Positions 53,037 through 62,732 of a stretch of DNA of 64,000 nucleotides are shown piece after piece. The stretch lies in NCBI RefSeq assembly GCF_000227135.1, contig NC_018261.1, positions 186,001 through 250,000 on the forward strand. The letters are read 5' to 3'. Each line of letters begins with the position of its first letter. The first letter of the stretch is position 1. Under the pieces are notes generated by a model, which did not search any database, had not been told where the DNA came from, and was given only the letters and a program-made list of their open reading frames with translations. This DNA is from Leishmania donovani. Taxonomy: Eukaryota; Euglenozoa; Kinetoplastea; Trypanosomatida; Trypanosomatidae. Both the position numbers and the translations under genes were made by a program.

Positions 53037-53136
53037 CTCTTCTTCGCCTGCTATTCACGGCTGCCTATCCTCCACTGGAGCGCCTGCAGAAGGGCAGTAC
53101 GTCGTGCACCAGCAAAGGCGCGGTTTGAAGAACGTC

Positions 53137-55641
53137 ATGAAGTTGTGCGGCGTGCGCAGCAGCGGTGTCTCTCTCACGCGGTCTTCTGATTTTCCACGTT
53201 TTCGGGCTGCCCACCATGGTGGCGCACACACGGCAACGCGACATCAAAGTCTCTGTGGACGGCGCCTCGACTCCTACATGGGCGCTGGCAAAAGATGGTG
53301 CTTTAGGCCCCTGCTTGCGGAGCCCCGAAGGTACAGCAACGCTTCTTCCGCTTTCACAACTGACGCTGCCACCGCGCCGGCGCATGGAGAGGGCCTATAC
53401 GTGTCCCACTACGCCATGCCAGAAGACGCACGTCGCCTTGTCGGGACACCGCAGTTGCTGCCACGGAACCCCGCAGAGGAGGTTGCCTTCAAGAAAAACC
53501 TAATCAGGAGCTTCCCGCAGGCATGCATCCGCAACGTGAGTGTAGTGGCGCACGTGGACCACGGCAAGACGACGCTCTCCGACGCCATGCTTCGTTTCTC
53601 GAATCTTCTGCCGGCGGACGGGGCCACCGGCACCTTTACAGATCGCCTCAAGGTGGAGAAAGAGCGTGGCATCACCATCAAAGCACAGACATGCAGCGTG
53701 CTTCTCACGGTGCGTGAGACGGGCACACAGTATCTCGTGAACCTGATCGACACTCCAGGGCACGTAGACTTTCAGTACGAGGTATCGCGTAGCCTCTGCG
53801 CCTCCGAGGGTGCAGCGCTGCTGGTGGACGTTCGGCAAGGCGTGGAGGCACAGACCATGGCACAGTTTTATGCGGCACTTGAACAAAATCTCACCATCTT
53901 GCCGGTGCTGACGAAGATGGACAGTGTAATGAGCGACGCTGAGGTGGAGAAGACGCTGCTGCAGCTGGAGGACAGCACCGGGCTGCTCAGCCGCGAAGTT
54001 ATTCTGACGAGCGCGAAGAGTAAGCGGGGTATCGAGCAGCTCTTCCAGCACATCATTGACAAAGTGCCGCCCCCATGTGGTCGTGAAGGCTTCTCTGACA
54101 TGAAGCAGCTTCCAGCCATGCACCCTGGCAGTGCTGATCGAAAGAAGGTGGAGAAAGAGCTCGTGCCGCTGCGCGCTCTGCTCTTCGACTGCTGGACTTC
54201 CGAGAGCAGTGGCATGGCAGATGGTGCTGCATCAGCGCCGGTGAGCACGGCTTCCTCGGTCTCCTCGGGAACGGCCCCTGCCTCCGGCGGCCAATCTGTG
54301 GCGAAGGACGGCATCTACGGCCTCATTCGTGTCATGGATGGCACCGTCACCCCAGGCACTACCGTCACCTTCTTCCACTCCGGAAAGAAGCACGAGGTGC
54401 GCGAGGTGGGCATCATCCATCCCACTCTGCACCCAACCGCGGCCCTCACGGCTGGTATGGTCGGCTTCGTGTTCTTCCCTGGCCTGCTCAAGAAAGACGT
54501 TTTCATCGGCGACACCCTCTGCACACTGCCGACGCGAAAGCACACGATGAGAGTGGTGGCGACAGGGCCCCCTGCGACCGCGTCACGCACGAAACCCGCC
54601 ACGGCAGCAGAGACAGCGAGCAGCGACGACGCGAGCGGCAGTGGCAGCTCATCTGTAGTAGAGCCGATCCCTGGCTTCAAGACGGTGCAGCCCGTCGTCT
54701 TCGCTGGCTTCTACCCCGACGAAGGCGTCTACATCACGCAACTGCGCGAGGCAGTGGATCTCCTGTGCGTGAATGACCCCTCCGTCACGGTGGAGCAGCT
54801 GCAGTGCCCAGCGCTCGGCCCCGGGCTGCAGCTGGGCTTTCTCGGCTTCCTTCACATGCAGGTCTTCAAGGAGCGGCTGCTCATGGAGTTTGGGCAGGCG
54901 GTGCTCGTCACGCCGCCGCAGGTGCAGTACATGTACGTGGAGCAGCACGGCGACCCTGACGACCCGGCGCAGCGGAAGCCTGTCTCCGTCAGCAACTGGC
55001 GGTGGCCGCACGAAGGCGTCGGGGCGTACCTCGAGCCATTCGTCACAGCAACGGTCCTGACGCCAAGCGAGTATCTCAACGAGATCAACAGCGCTGCGCT
55101 CAGCGCCTTTCGAGGCGAGATGCAGGAGATGCGCGTGATCGACGGCGCCCGCACTTTGGTGCGGTATCGTATGCCATTGGCAGACCTCGCCCGCGGCTTC
55201 TTCTCGACGGTAAAGAGCAGCTCGCACGGGTACGCGACGCTGGAGTACGACGATCTTACCTACATGACTGCCGACCTGGTGAAGATGGACATCGTCATCA
55301 ACAAGGCACACATCTCCGCGCTGTCGACGATTTGCCTGCGCCACGAAGCCAACACGCACGCCCGGCGCATCATCGGCTCCCTCAAGGAGAAACTGCTCCG
55401 CTCCTCCGTTGACCTGCCACTGCAGGCACTGGTGGGGAGCAAGATCATTGCCCGAGAGACCGTCAAGGCGTACCGCAAGGACGTCACCGCAAAGATTCAC
55501 GCCGGTGACATTTCACGCAAGCAGAAGAAGTGGAATGACCAGAAAAAGGGCAAGGAACGCATGGCTCGCCGGAGTGTCGGCACCGTAACGCTGGACCAAA
55601 GCGTGCTCGCGGCTGCCTTGGGGGCAACCACTGCACGGTAG
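53137..55641 (+). CDS. GUF1: Mitochondrial translation elongation factor 4 (GUF1/LepA GTPase)
   Basis: 834 aa from ATG 53137. The basic, Ser/Arg-rich N-terminus (MKLCGVRSSGVSLTRSSDFP) fits a mitochondrial targeting signal. GTPase motifs: P-loop AHVDHGKT at 138-145, switch I RGIT at 177-180, DTPGH at 205-209. The usual NKxD is TKMD at 259-262. Domain II and the LepA-specific region follow (FAGFYPDEGVYITQLREAVD, GLQLGFLGFLHMQVFKERLL), then the diagnostic C-terminal domain with AYRKDVTAKIHAGDISRKQK and KKGKERMARR. GUF1 acts on stalled or mis-translocated mitochondrial ribosomes and supports protein synthesis under stress. Two low-complexity inserts (Ser/Ala-rich, about residues 355-380 and 475-510) make it longer than the bacterial (~600) and human (~670) proteins. 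An alternative ATG at 52687 would add 150 residues of UTR-like composition. Confidence 0.88.
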   Translation: MKLCGVRSSGVSLTRSSDFPRFRAAHHGGAHTATRHQSLCGRRLDSYMGAGKRWCFRPLLAEPRRYSNASSAFTTDAATAPAHGEGLYVSHYAMPEDARRLVGTPQLLPRNPAEEVAFKKNLIRSFPQACIRNVSVVAHVDHGKTTLSDAMLRFSNLLPADGATGTFTDRLKVEKERGITIKAQTCSVLLTVRETGTQYLVNLIDTPGHVDFQYEVSRSLCASEGAALLVDVRQGVEAQTMAQFYAALEQNLTILPVLTKMDSVMSDAEVEKTLLQLEDSTGLLSREVILTSAKSKRGIEQLFQHIIDKVPPPCGREGFSDMKQLPAMHPGSADRKKVEKELVPLRALLFDCWTSESSGMADGAASAPVSTASSVSSGTAPASGGQSVAKDGIYGLIRVMDGTVTPGTTVTFFHSGKKHEVREVGIIHPTLHPTAALTAGMVGFVFFPGLLKKDVFIGDTLCTLPTRKHTMRVVATGPPATASRTKPATAAETASSDDASGSGSSSVVEPIPGFKTVQPVVFAGFYPDEGVYITQLREAVDLLCVNDPSVTVEQLQCPALGPGLQLGFLGFLHMQVFKERLLMEFGQAVLVTPPQVQYMYVEQHGDPDDPAQRKPVSVSNWRWPHEGVGAYLEPFVTATVLTPSEYLNEINSAALSAFRGEMQEMRVIDGARTLVRYRMPLADLARGFFSTVKSSSHGYATLEYDDLTYMTADLVKMDIVINKAHISALSTICLRHEANTHARRIIGSLKEKLLRSSVDLPLQALVGSKIIARETVKAYRKDVTAKIHAGDISRKQKKWNDQKKGKERMARRSVGTVTLDQSVLAAALGATTAR

Positions 55642-56526
55642 GAGGTGGATAAGGTCATGAAAGAGGAAACTGCGTGGCGCCTTTGTGTATGTCTGCGATG
55701 CGCCATGCAGCAGAATGAGGCGAGCACCTCTCGGTATGCTTGCTCCCTCCTTTCTCTTCGCTTCTTCACACGCGTGCCGCATCTCCCTTCCTTCTGTTTT
55801 TTTTTTCTTGTCCGTTCTCACGAAAACACCAACAAAGGAATGCGACGAAAGAGTGGCTGGTGCCGCGCTGTGCTCGGAGCTGAAAAGGGCGGCCACGCAC
55901 CAGGTAGATGTGCAGCGAAGGCTGGTCATTCAAGGTGGACCGCACAGAAAAGGAAACGCAGACGAACGTACTCTGCATGGCTGCACTTGTCTTTCTCCCT
56001 TTCTCTTTACCCATTCTCTACGCACGCTACAACGACGTCCAACTGGCTATGTACGGCATACGGCAAACACGCACACGCATGCATACACAAATGCATATGC
56101 AGATATCGTTCCTGTCCTTTCCACCGCACTCCGAAGCATTTCTTCCGTTTCACGAGGAACAGCAGCCAGCTCTCACGGCACCCGTCTCTCAGTGAGCCAA
56201 CAGCAACAAAAAAACGAGAACCTTCTCATCGCCACCTGTCCTTCGCCACTTCTCTCCCACACACAGACACACACACACACACCTCCCCACACCTTTGCGT
56301 GCGTGCGTGCGTGTGTGTGTGCAGTTTTCTTTTTTTTTGTTTTGTTTTCCTATTGTCGTTTACGTTTCCTCGCTCTTCTTTCTTTTTTTGGGGGTGTCCC
56401 TCTCTTGCATCACTGCCACCATCACTGCATTGCCTCTCCGGCTCCCCATTTCTCGCTATATATATATATATATATATACATACACTCACCCGTTGTCCCA
56501 CTCACTTCCCTGACTTACCCTCGGCA
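55642..56526 (+). other. Intergenic region / 5' UTR of IF1
   Basis: T/C-rich UTR sequence without a gene. CA run at 56264-56282, T-rich run at 56325-56390 and (TA)n at about 56456-56477 just upstream of the IF1 gene. The in-frame codons open upstream of IF1 are UTR. Confidence 0.65.
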
Positions 56527-56895
56527 ATGCAGCGCCCCGCCTGCGTCAGCTTTGTGCGCCGCATGGCCACCGCCTCCCTCGTCTCCGCCGCGGCGTGCCA
56601 GGCACCCGCCCGGTTCAGCTCCGACTACGTGAATAAAGCCGCCAAGAAGAAGCTGGAGGAGGGCGAAGACGAGCGGTGGCTCGAGGCCGAGATGGATAAG
56701 AACATCAGCACACCAGAAGAGCGCTACGCCCATGCTCGCGAGATCGAGGCGCTCAAGCGTATGGTCTCTCAGCTCAAGGAAGAGCACAAGGACAACCTCG
56801 AGGAGGTGAAGCGTGATCGAAACAGTGAGCTTGAAAGCCTCAAGAAGGAGATGACCGAGCTACAGAAGAAGATCTCAAAGCTGACCGAGAAGTAA
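56527..56895 (+). CDS. IF1: Mitochondrial F1F0-ATPase inhibitor IF1
   Basis: 122 aa from ATG 56527. The N-terminus (MQRPACVSFVRRMATASLVS) is a typical mitochondrial presequence. Residues ~38-80 correspond to the inhibitory region: KKLEEGEDERWLEAEMDK and the conserved PEERYAHAREIEALKRM (EERY at 64-67, as in mammalian IF1 EERYFRA). Residues ~80-120 form a long coiled coil (LKEEHKDNLEEVKRDRNSEL, LKKEMTELQKKISKL). IF1 blocks ATP hydrolysis by the F1 part when the membrane potential falls. In trypanosomatids it is known to be life-stage regulated, because some stages run the ATP synthase in reverse. The mammalian histidine-rich pH switch is not evident, so pH control may differ. The transcript region downstream carries a perfect 20-bp stem-loop. 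Confidence 0.85.
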   Translation: MQRPACVSFVRRMATASLVSAAACQAPARFSSDYVNKAAKKKLEEGEDERWLEAEMDKNISTPEERYAHAREIEALKRMVSQLKEEHKDNLEEVKRDRNSELESLKKEMTELQKKISKLTEK

Positions 56896-57103
56896 GGTGA
56901 GGAAGGGAAAAGGAAACAGCAGCGCAACCTCGCAGCACGTTCGTGTTATGTGACACCGCACCAGGGTGTGTCAGCGCGGAAGTCAAGGGATTTATATTCA
57001 CAGGGATGAATGTGAGAGTGCGTGCGTGTGCACGTGTGACGTCAGGTTAGCGTCTTTCACTTGTGCCAATCACCACCTGGCACGAACACATAAGCACGCA
57101 CAC

Positions 57104-57155
57104 GGAGGGAGACACTCTCATGCGTGTGTCCACAGGCATGAGAGTGTCTCCCTCC
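57104..57155 (+). promoter_or_regulatory. Perfect 20-bp stem-loop downstream of IF1
   Basis: Left arm 57104-57123 (GGAGGGAGACACTCTCATGC) is the exact reverse complement of 57136-57155, with a 12-base loop at 57124-57135. It lies about 210 bases after the IF1 stop, so it should be part of the IF1 3' UTR if polyadenylation is further downstream. It could act as an mRNA stability element or processing signal. Confidence 0.85.
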
Positions 57156-57877
57156 CTCCCTCTCTTCTGCCTCGACTCTGTAACCCTTGCTTGGCTCTCT
57201 TTTCTTTCGTTTCTTTCTATACAAGTCTCTCCCTCCCTCACTCGTCATGGTGTTGGTGGCACATCCTTCCCGTGCACCCCTTCGTTCCCGCTCACGCGCA
57301 TGATGAATGAGCAACAAAAACAAACGCAAAGATTTTGAAAGGCCGTCCTTGTGGGCATTTCTCGCAAGTGGGGGAGGGGGCATCACCCGCGCGAACCGGC
57401 AGAAGATGGCGAGAGCGGAGAAGAGACGCTGGCTGAGGGTCAGTCGCTGCCTTGGTGTTTCACCGCTCACCAAGTGGACAAGAACTTCACACCATCGCTG
57501 CGTGGCTCTCACACGTATGTGCGCTCTCCCCCTCTTCTCGTACCTCGGTGGTAAAGCGCACCACACCCGACAATGAGCTGTCGAGTCGTACACCCGGCTC
57601 TTTGTCTTCCTGACGCTTCCTTGCGCCCTGCGGCGCGGAGTGGAACCTCGGCGCGTTCTCATTCTTCTCTCCTCGTCTCCGCCTTCCCCCTTCCCTTGCG
57701 CGGATTCCCACTTCTCCGAGTGGCCCCCTCAGGCAAATCCCGTGCTGGCAGCGCCGTGTTTTCTCAAACCCCATCTCCTCTCTTTCTGTTCGGTCTGGTA
57801 AATGCGCAGCGCCTCTCGCGAAGCGCCCATCCCTCAACTAAGCGCGGCACTCTTAGGGTTTTTGTTGCTTGTGTGCG

Positions 57878-57892
57878 CATTTTCTTCTCCAG
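57878..57892 (+). promoter_or_regulatory. Predicted trans-splice acceptor, 1245-aa gene
   Basis: A T/C tract ends in TTCTTCTCCAG (AG 57891-57892). No ATG in any frame occurs before the gene start at 57991. Confidence 0.55.
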
Positions 57893-57990
57893 CCTGTCGC
57901 ATCCCCCCATAGACCACCGCACGCATTGGCTCGCACGCCGGCACAGATCTCAAGAGCTCGATCCAGCTGCGAAATCGGCGTGTTGCGGCA

Positions 57991-60900
57991 ATGTCATCAC
58001 ATAATAGTTTCCATGACGCCGGCGGTGGGCATGAGCACTCGCTCCTGCTAGTATTGCAAGCCACAGTGAAGAATTCACTATGGCACTTGGCCTTCTTCCC
58101 TGCGCTGCGGCCCAGCTCGCACATCGTGTCAGCTGTCAAGGCGCATTCCTCGACGTCGTCAAAAGCGGCGGATAACAGCGTGGTTGTGAGTGCCCTTCAC
58201 AGCCTGGCGCTGTTGGAGGCGGTGGGTTACACAGAGGCTGGCCACACGGCTCGGCGGCTGTGGCGAGCGCACGCTTTTGGCTCAACGTTTTCTCTATCTC
58301 AACACCTCGTGTCCGCGGAGCAGTGCAGCTGGGTCGACAAGCTGCGCGTCACGGCGCTTCGTCATGCAGAGGATCTCTCCTCCACACTCGGCAGCGGAGA
58401 AGGTGTGTTGGCCACTCTGCTAGCAGAGGCGCAGAAGTTGAATAAGCAAGATAAACAGACGACGGCGTGCGACGCACTTTTTTCGGAACTGGCTCACGAC
58501 TACCTCGAGCACATTGCAACCGCGACCTCGGCCACGAGCACGGTACACGCGTCTAAGCCAGTTTCTTCAGCAGAGTCGAACCTTGGAGTCCCGCGGCGCC
58601 GCACAGCTTCGATCTTCCAGTACGAAGTTCTGCCCGCACAGGCAGCTGCGGCGCGGCAGCGACGGCAGTGGTACGAAGCACGCCTGTACGCTGCTGTTGC
58701 GTGTAGCACAAGCATCTCGACCCCTGGACCGCTAGCACGACTCCTTGTTGCCTACGCCCATCAAGGCGATCGTCGACTGCAAGTTGCAGCAGGCACAAAC
58801 CTTGAATGCTATATCGGCGGAGATCATAATGGCGAAAAGACGAAGGAGGGGGGCAACGCAGCCCCAGTCACGAGCGTGGCCACCGATACTGCAGCTGCAG
58901 CCCTTGCTCGGGTGCGTCTCAGCGGTGTGGTGGCTGGTGTCGTGGAGTATGCACTGTGCGTGGCTCGGGTGCGCACCGCCGTCGCGGTGGCCGAGCTTCG
59001 TGCCTCCGCCTCGGCTGTGAACGCGTCACCGGGGCAGCCTCCGCCGTGCACGGCGCCGACGTCGTGTGCCGTCGCCCACGTGCCTCACAGCGCTGCCCTG
59101 CTACTCAGCCTTATAACAGAAGAGTGCAGTTACTATCAGCAAACAGCGCCGGCCGGCACCGGTGGCGGGGAGGTGGGAGTCACCGCAGCGGTGCTGCACG
59201 CCGTGCAAGAGCTGCTCTTCACAGTTGTTCTTGGGGGTGGCACGCAGCACATGCGCAACAGGCCTGAGCCGCCAGCCCCGCCGAAGAGGCCAGGCGCAGA
59301 TGGAGGCGGTGGCGCCAGCGTGACGCCAGTGGTGATGGCCATGTCGACCACCCGCGGCGTGACACTGCCGGAGGCGGATGCCATCGCGCAGGAGTTTTTC
59401 CCTGCCCTCGTGCAGCAGCTCGGCATGGAGTGGGTGTGGTCGCCGCTGCTGCGGCACTTGGCGAGCCTAGACAAGTCCCAGGTGTCCGCAGAGGCAATCG
59501 ACGCGCGAGCAGGCTCGACGCCCGTGTCGTCTTTGAGCGTGCGGTGGAGCAGCCACGTGCTCATGGACACAATTCTTCTGTCCCTCTCCCGAAAGACGTA
59601 TCCGCAGCGTCTCCTAAACGTTCTTCCCGGCAGCTACGAGCGTCTCCTCAGCAACTTGGATCTACTGCCCCAAATACGTCCGCGGGGCGACGACGGTGAC
59701 GATGCCGGTAAGGGCGACGCGGCGCGCCGTGCGAGTGGTCCGTTGCTGTTCGACATGCCCGCCTACTACGCTGAGCCGGCATCTGCCCTGGTTGCGTACT
59801 TTCAGCGCGCCGGCGTGTCTGGGTTGCGAATAGAAGAAACGGAGCGCATCCTAACGACTGCCACGAGTATACATGCAATGGTCGTGCGACTTCGAGCACA
59901 GGCGCCTTCGAGGCATGACGCGGACGGGCGCGAGGACGGCGCCGATGATCGAAGTGGCGAAGAGCTGGACGGCAACGGTAAAAGCTGCGTTGCCTCTCTT
60001 TACTACCATAATAAAACGAGGGCCACGCCGCACGCCTACGCACTGACACACGAACGTGTCGAGCATCTTATCACGCGCTATCAAGGTGAGGTGCTCCTTG
60101 CTGCTGTCGTTGTGCACACCCAGTTGCGTGTGCCGAGCCAGGTACAGCAGCTCATGCGCGTGCTTGCGCCGCTATTCTTGAAGATACACCTGGCATGGCG
60201 CACCCATCACGACGGAAGCAGTGCCTCCTGGCTACTTCAGCCTCGCACGGACCCCAGCGTGACGGGTACGACACCCAGCGCCGCGCGCTTCAGCGCAGAA
60301 GCGGCGGTGCTGCTGGATGAAGTGGGGTACGAGTTTTATCCCCTCGAGTGGTTGCCCGCTGCGTTGGCCGCAAGCACCGCGACAAGCGACTCATCTGTCG
60401 AACGCCTCGCCTTCCCCTACTCTCTGTTGGCCGCTGTAGGTCACCAGTTTCAGCTGCAGCTGCGCGGCATCCCCCTAGGGAGCAGCGGAGACGTCACCCT
60501 TCGCCACCCTGCTGGTCCTCGGACGTCCGCCGTGATGCCGTCGGTGGGCGGAGCGGCTCTCATTGCCAGCTGCAGGGGTGGGGACGAGGAGGAGACCAAG
60601 TCCACTGCCGCGGCGTGGCGCAGGACCGAGCGCTTTGTGACGGGGCTCATGCAACTCTGCTACCTCGACCCCAAAACATCCTCGACAGAGCTGGAGGGGA
60701 CGCTGGCGGTGTCGTCTACCAGGCGCGTCTTGACAACGAGCGGCGGAAGTGCCACGCTGGGCTCTAGTGGCGGTGGTAGCTCAGCCCTTGGCGTTCGCGG
60801 CAGTCGGGCGAACGTGATTGCAGCGGCCGATGTTGCATCGCACCGCCTACGCTCCCTGGTGCTGCAGCCGGCGGTGATGGACGCCATGTGGGGCTCAATG

Positions 60901-61728
60901 GAGAACACTGCTATCACCAGGGGCAACGGGGCGTCGCAGCGGTACGGCGAGCGGCGTGAGAAGCGGTCACGGTCGGTGTCCGCCTCAGCAGAGGCACAAG
61001 AGCACCTTCGATCGATGCAGCAGCTGCTGCAGGAGTATGGTGCCGCCTCCTTCGACACAACGGTGGAAGCCGCAGACTTTGCCCTCATGATTGCACAGGC
61101 CTTCCTGCCTCTCTCTGTCGGCACAAGTGCCTCACTTTCCTCCGCATCAGGCAAAGCAGGCCCGGCCGCCTCGGCAGGGAAGAAGAGCGAGGCGCTTCTG
61201 CGTGCTGGACTGGGATGGGGTAGTGCGGTGGTGGGACACGCTGCCACCAAGGCGAGGGTGCACATGCAGCTTCAGCAGCAGCAGAAGGGAGGTGTCTCGT
61301 CATTTTCGGCGGCGCTTGCGCATGTCTACAACAGTGCCACGGTAGACACGGCGTGGCTCGCGCGGAGCGCACTGCGGTACGTCCCACAGCGCATCTGGGA
61401 AAAAATGTGTGCCCATCGAGCCGAGAGGCTTGCCCTGGTTCATCGGCACAGCAAGTGGGTCTCACGCCTCCTCGGAGATTTGCCCACCGCTTCGGAAGCG
61501 AAGCAATGCGACGTTGGCGATGCGCACCGCGTCGACCCGCTGCTGGTGGCGCAGTGGACGCAGTGGGAACGTGTGTTGGAGCAGCTAGGGCTCTCTGAGC
61601 ACCTTGAAGGCAGTTCAGCCGCGGCGGCAAGCGCGATGCCTCGCCTATCACCTTTCTCAGCAGAGGATATCACATGTGCGCAGTGGTTGTGGTACTCGCC
61701 GTACTTCGCGGCAGAGATAGCGCCCTAA
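57991..61728 (+). CDS. Unidentified 1245-aa protein, mostly alpha-helical
   Basis: ATG 57991 (MSSHNSFHDAGGGHEHSL) is the first ATG after a good splice acceptor; the protein ends at TAA 61728. It is Ala/Leu-rich and looks mostly helical, with long non-polar helices (VVVSALHSLALLEAVGYTEA, LVRLRAQAPS-type segments) and Gly/Ser/Ala-rich or charged linkers, for example near residues 420-450 and 905-950. No transmembrane segment is strong, and no catalytic motif is recognised. Later helical blocks include EVLLAAVVVHTQLRVPSQVQ and ALRYVPQRIWEKMCAHRAER. Trp-containing segments near the C-terminus (VAQWTQWERVLEQLGLSEHL) may be interaction surfaces. A helical-repeat (TPR/PPR/ARM-like) organelle protein is possible, but I cannot assign a family. 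Third-position G/C bias is strong and no disruption is seen. Confidence 0.85.
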   Translation: MSSHNSFHDAGGGHEHSLLLVLQATVKNSLWHLAFFPALRPSSHIVSAVKAHSSTSSKAADNSVVVSALHSLALLEAVGYTEAGHTARRLWRAHAFGSTFSLSQHLVSAEQCSWVDKLRVTALRHAEDLSSTLGSGEGVLATLLAEAQKLNKQDKQTTACDALFSELAHDYLEHIATATSATSTVHASKPVSSAESNLGVPRRRTASIFQYEVLPAQAAAARQRRQWYEARLYAAVACSTSISTPGPLARLLVAYAHQGDRRLQVAAGTNLECYIGGDHNGEKTKEGGNAAPVTSVATDTAAAALARVRLSGVVAGVVEYALCVARVRTAVAVAELRASASAVNASPGQPPPCTAPTSCAVAHVPHSAALLLSLITEECSYYQQTAPAGTGGGEVGVTAAVLHAVQELLFTVVLGGGTQHMRNRPEPPAPPKRPGADGGGGASVTPVVMAMSTTRGVTLPEADAIAQEFFPALVQQLGMEWVWSPLLRHLASLDKSQVSAEAIDARAGSTPVSSLSVRWSSHVLMDTILLSLSRKTYPQRLLNVLPGSYERLLSNLDLLPQIRPRGDDGDDAGKGDAARRASGPLLFDMPAYYAEPASALVAYFQRAGVSGLRIEETERILTTATSIHAMVVRLRAQAPSRHDADGREDGADDRSGEELDGNGKSCVASLYYHNKTRATPHAYALTHERVEHLITRYQGEVLLAAVVVHTQLRVPSQVQQLMRVLAPLFLKIHLAWRTHHDGSSASWLLQPRTDPSVTGTTPSAARFSAEAAVLLDEVGYEFYPLEWLPAALAASTATSDSSVERLAFPYSLLAAVGHQFQLQLRGIPLGSSGDVTLRHPAGPRTSAVMPSVGGAALIASCRGGDEEETKSTAAAWRRTERFVTGLMQLCYLDPKTSSTELEGTLAVSSTRRVLTTSGGSATLGSSGGGSSALGVRGSRANVIAAADVASHRLRSLVLQPAVMDAMWGSMENTAITRGNGASQRYGERREKRSRSVSASAEAQEHLRSMQQLLQEYGAASFDTTVEAADFALMIAQAFLPLSVGTSASLSSASGKAGPAASAGKKSEALLRAGLGWGSAVVGHAATKARVHMQLQQQQKGGVSSFSAALAHVYNSATVDTAWLARSALRYVPQRIWEKMCAHRAERLALVHRHSKWVSRLLGDLPTASEAKQCDVGDAHRVDPLLVAQWTQWERVLEQLGLSEHLEGSSAAAASAMPRLSPFSAEDITCAQWLWYSPYFAAEIAP

Positions 61729-62732
61729 GAGCTGCGGGTGTCGAGGAAGCCCTGGCTGGCCTACTCGGGTTGCTTCTGCCGTGGCATTGTGTGGTGATTT
61801 TCTTCTTGCTCCTATGGGAGGGCGGCTCATAACGTTCCAGGCTGCCGTCCCCCGCCCGCCTGCACCGCTTATCAGCAAAGAGCCGCTCCCTATCGTGACC
61901 GTGCGCTTCTTACCTGAGAACACTGTGAAGGAGCTTAGGAAGGAGATGAAATCTGGAATGAGGCGCTGGTGTGCCTCTCCACTGCCTCCTGCTCCGCCTC
62001 ACTCACCGTGCATGAGATGAACGCAAGCCTAGCACCGCACAAAAAGGCAAAAAGAAGGGAGAAAAACATGCTCCGTCCGTGTCGGTGAATGTGCCCGTCT
62101 TCAAGCGCGTGTGCTCGGCGCCGCGTCGCGATGCTCCCTTCACCCAATCGATCTCTTCGACTAATCCGTCACTTGCACTTCTGCCTCGCCGCTCGCCCAC
62201 CTCTCCCCTGCTTCCTGCTCGCTCTCGCTCTCTCTCTGGAGGCATGGACCATCTTGTGGCCATCTCTCGTCTCCGTCTCCTCTTCGATGTAGGTGCCGCA
62301 CTTGCTTGCGGTGCCCCGTTGCGCTCTGCACTCACTCAAGGAAAAGCAAACACGCGGCGGCGTTGTTCAGCCCAAGTAACACTTTACGGGGGCATCGTCG
62401 TGCATATATATATATTGTGATTTGGGCTACACATAGAAGCGTGTGAGGGAACGGTGGTGTTGCTCCGTTTCGCATTCGTTCTCCTCTACTCCGCCATCAT
62501 AGAAAAACAAGCACGTGCGTTCTCACCGTTCGCGAACACACGGAAGGGGGTGGTGAGGGAGGGGTGCCATCGACGCAGCAGCGCGATATCCTCGGTGCCT
62601 TCCTCCAAACACGCACACACACACGCAGAAGCCTCTGCTGCCTCATCCACTCCACCAATCATTTCTTTTCGTGCCTTGTTCGCTTTCTGATAGAAGGGTG
62701 TACATATATACATTTTCACACACACTGTACCC
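61729..62732 (+). other. Intergenic region / 5' UTR of OFD1-like gene
   Basis: No gene supported. A (TA)n run lies at about 62404-62415. A T/C-rich tract before 62690 and AG 62692-62693 form the likely acceptor, and an in-frame stop (62688-62690) confines the next gene to the ATG at 62733. Confidence 0.6.

Larger units (their letters stand above)
51508..53136 (+). other. Intergenic region / 5' UTR of GUF1 with upstream ORF
   Basis: No gene supported to about 52600. There are CA runs near 52037-52064 and two acceptor candidates for GUF1: a CT/T tract with AG at about 52645-52646, and a cleaner tract at 52828-52851 (AG 52850-52851). After the latter the first ATG is a 5-codon upstream ORF at 53019-53036, before the main start. 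The frame of GUF1 is open back to 52675, so a longer N-terminus from ATG 52687 is possible. Confidence 0.55.
56896..57990 (+). other. Intergenic region: IF1 3' UTR with stem-loop, and next 5' UTR
   Basis: No gene supported. It contains a 20-bp perfect inverted repeat (57104-57155) and the probable acceptor of the next gene (AG 57891-57892). Confidence 0.65.
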
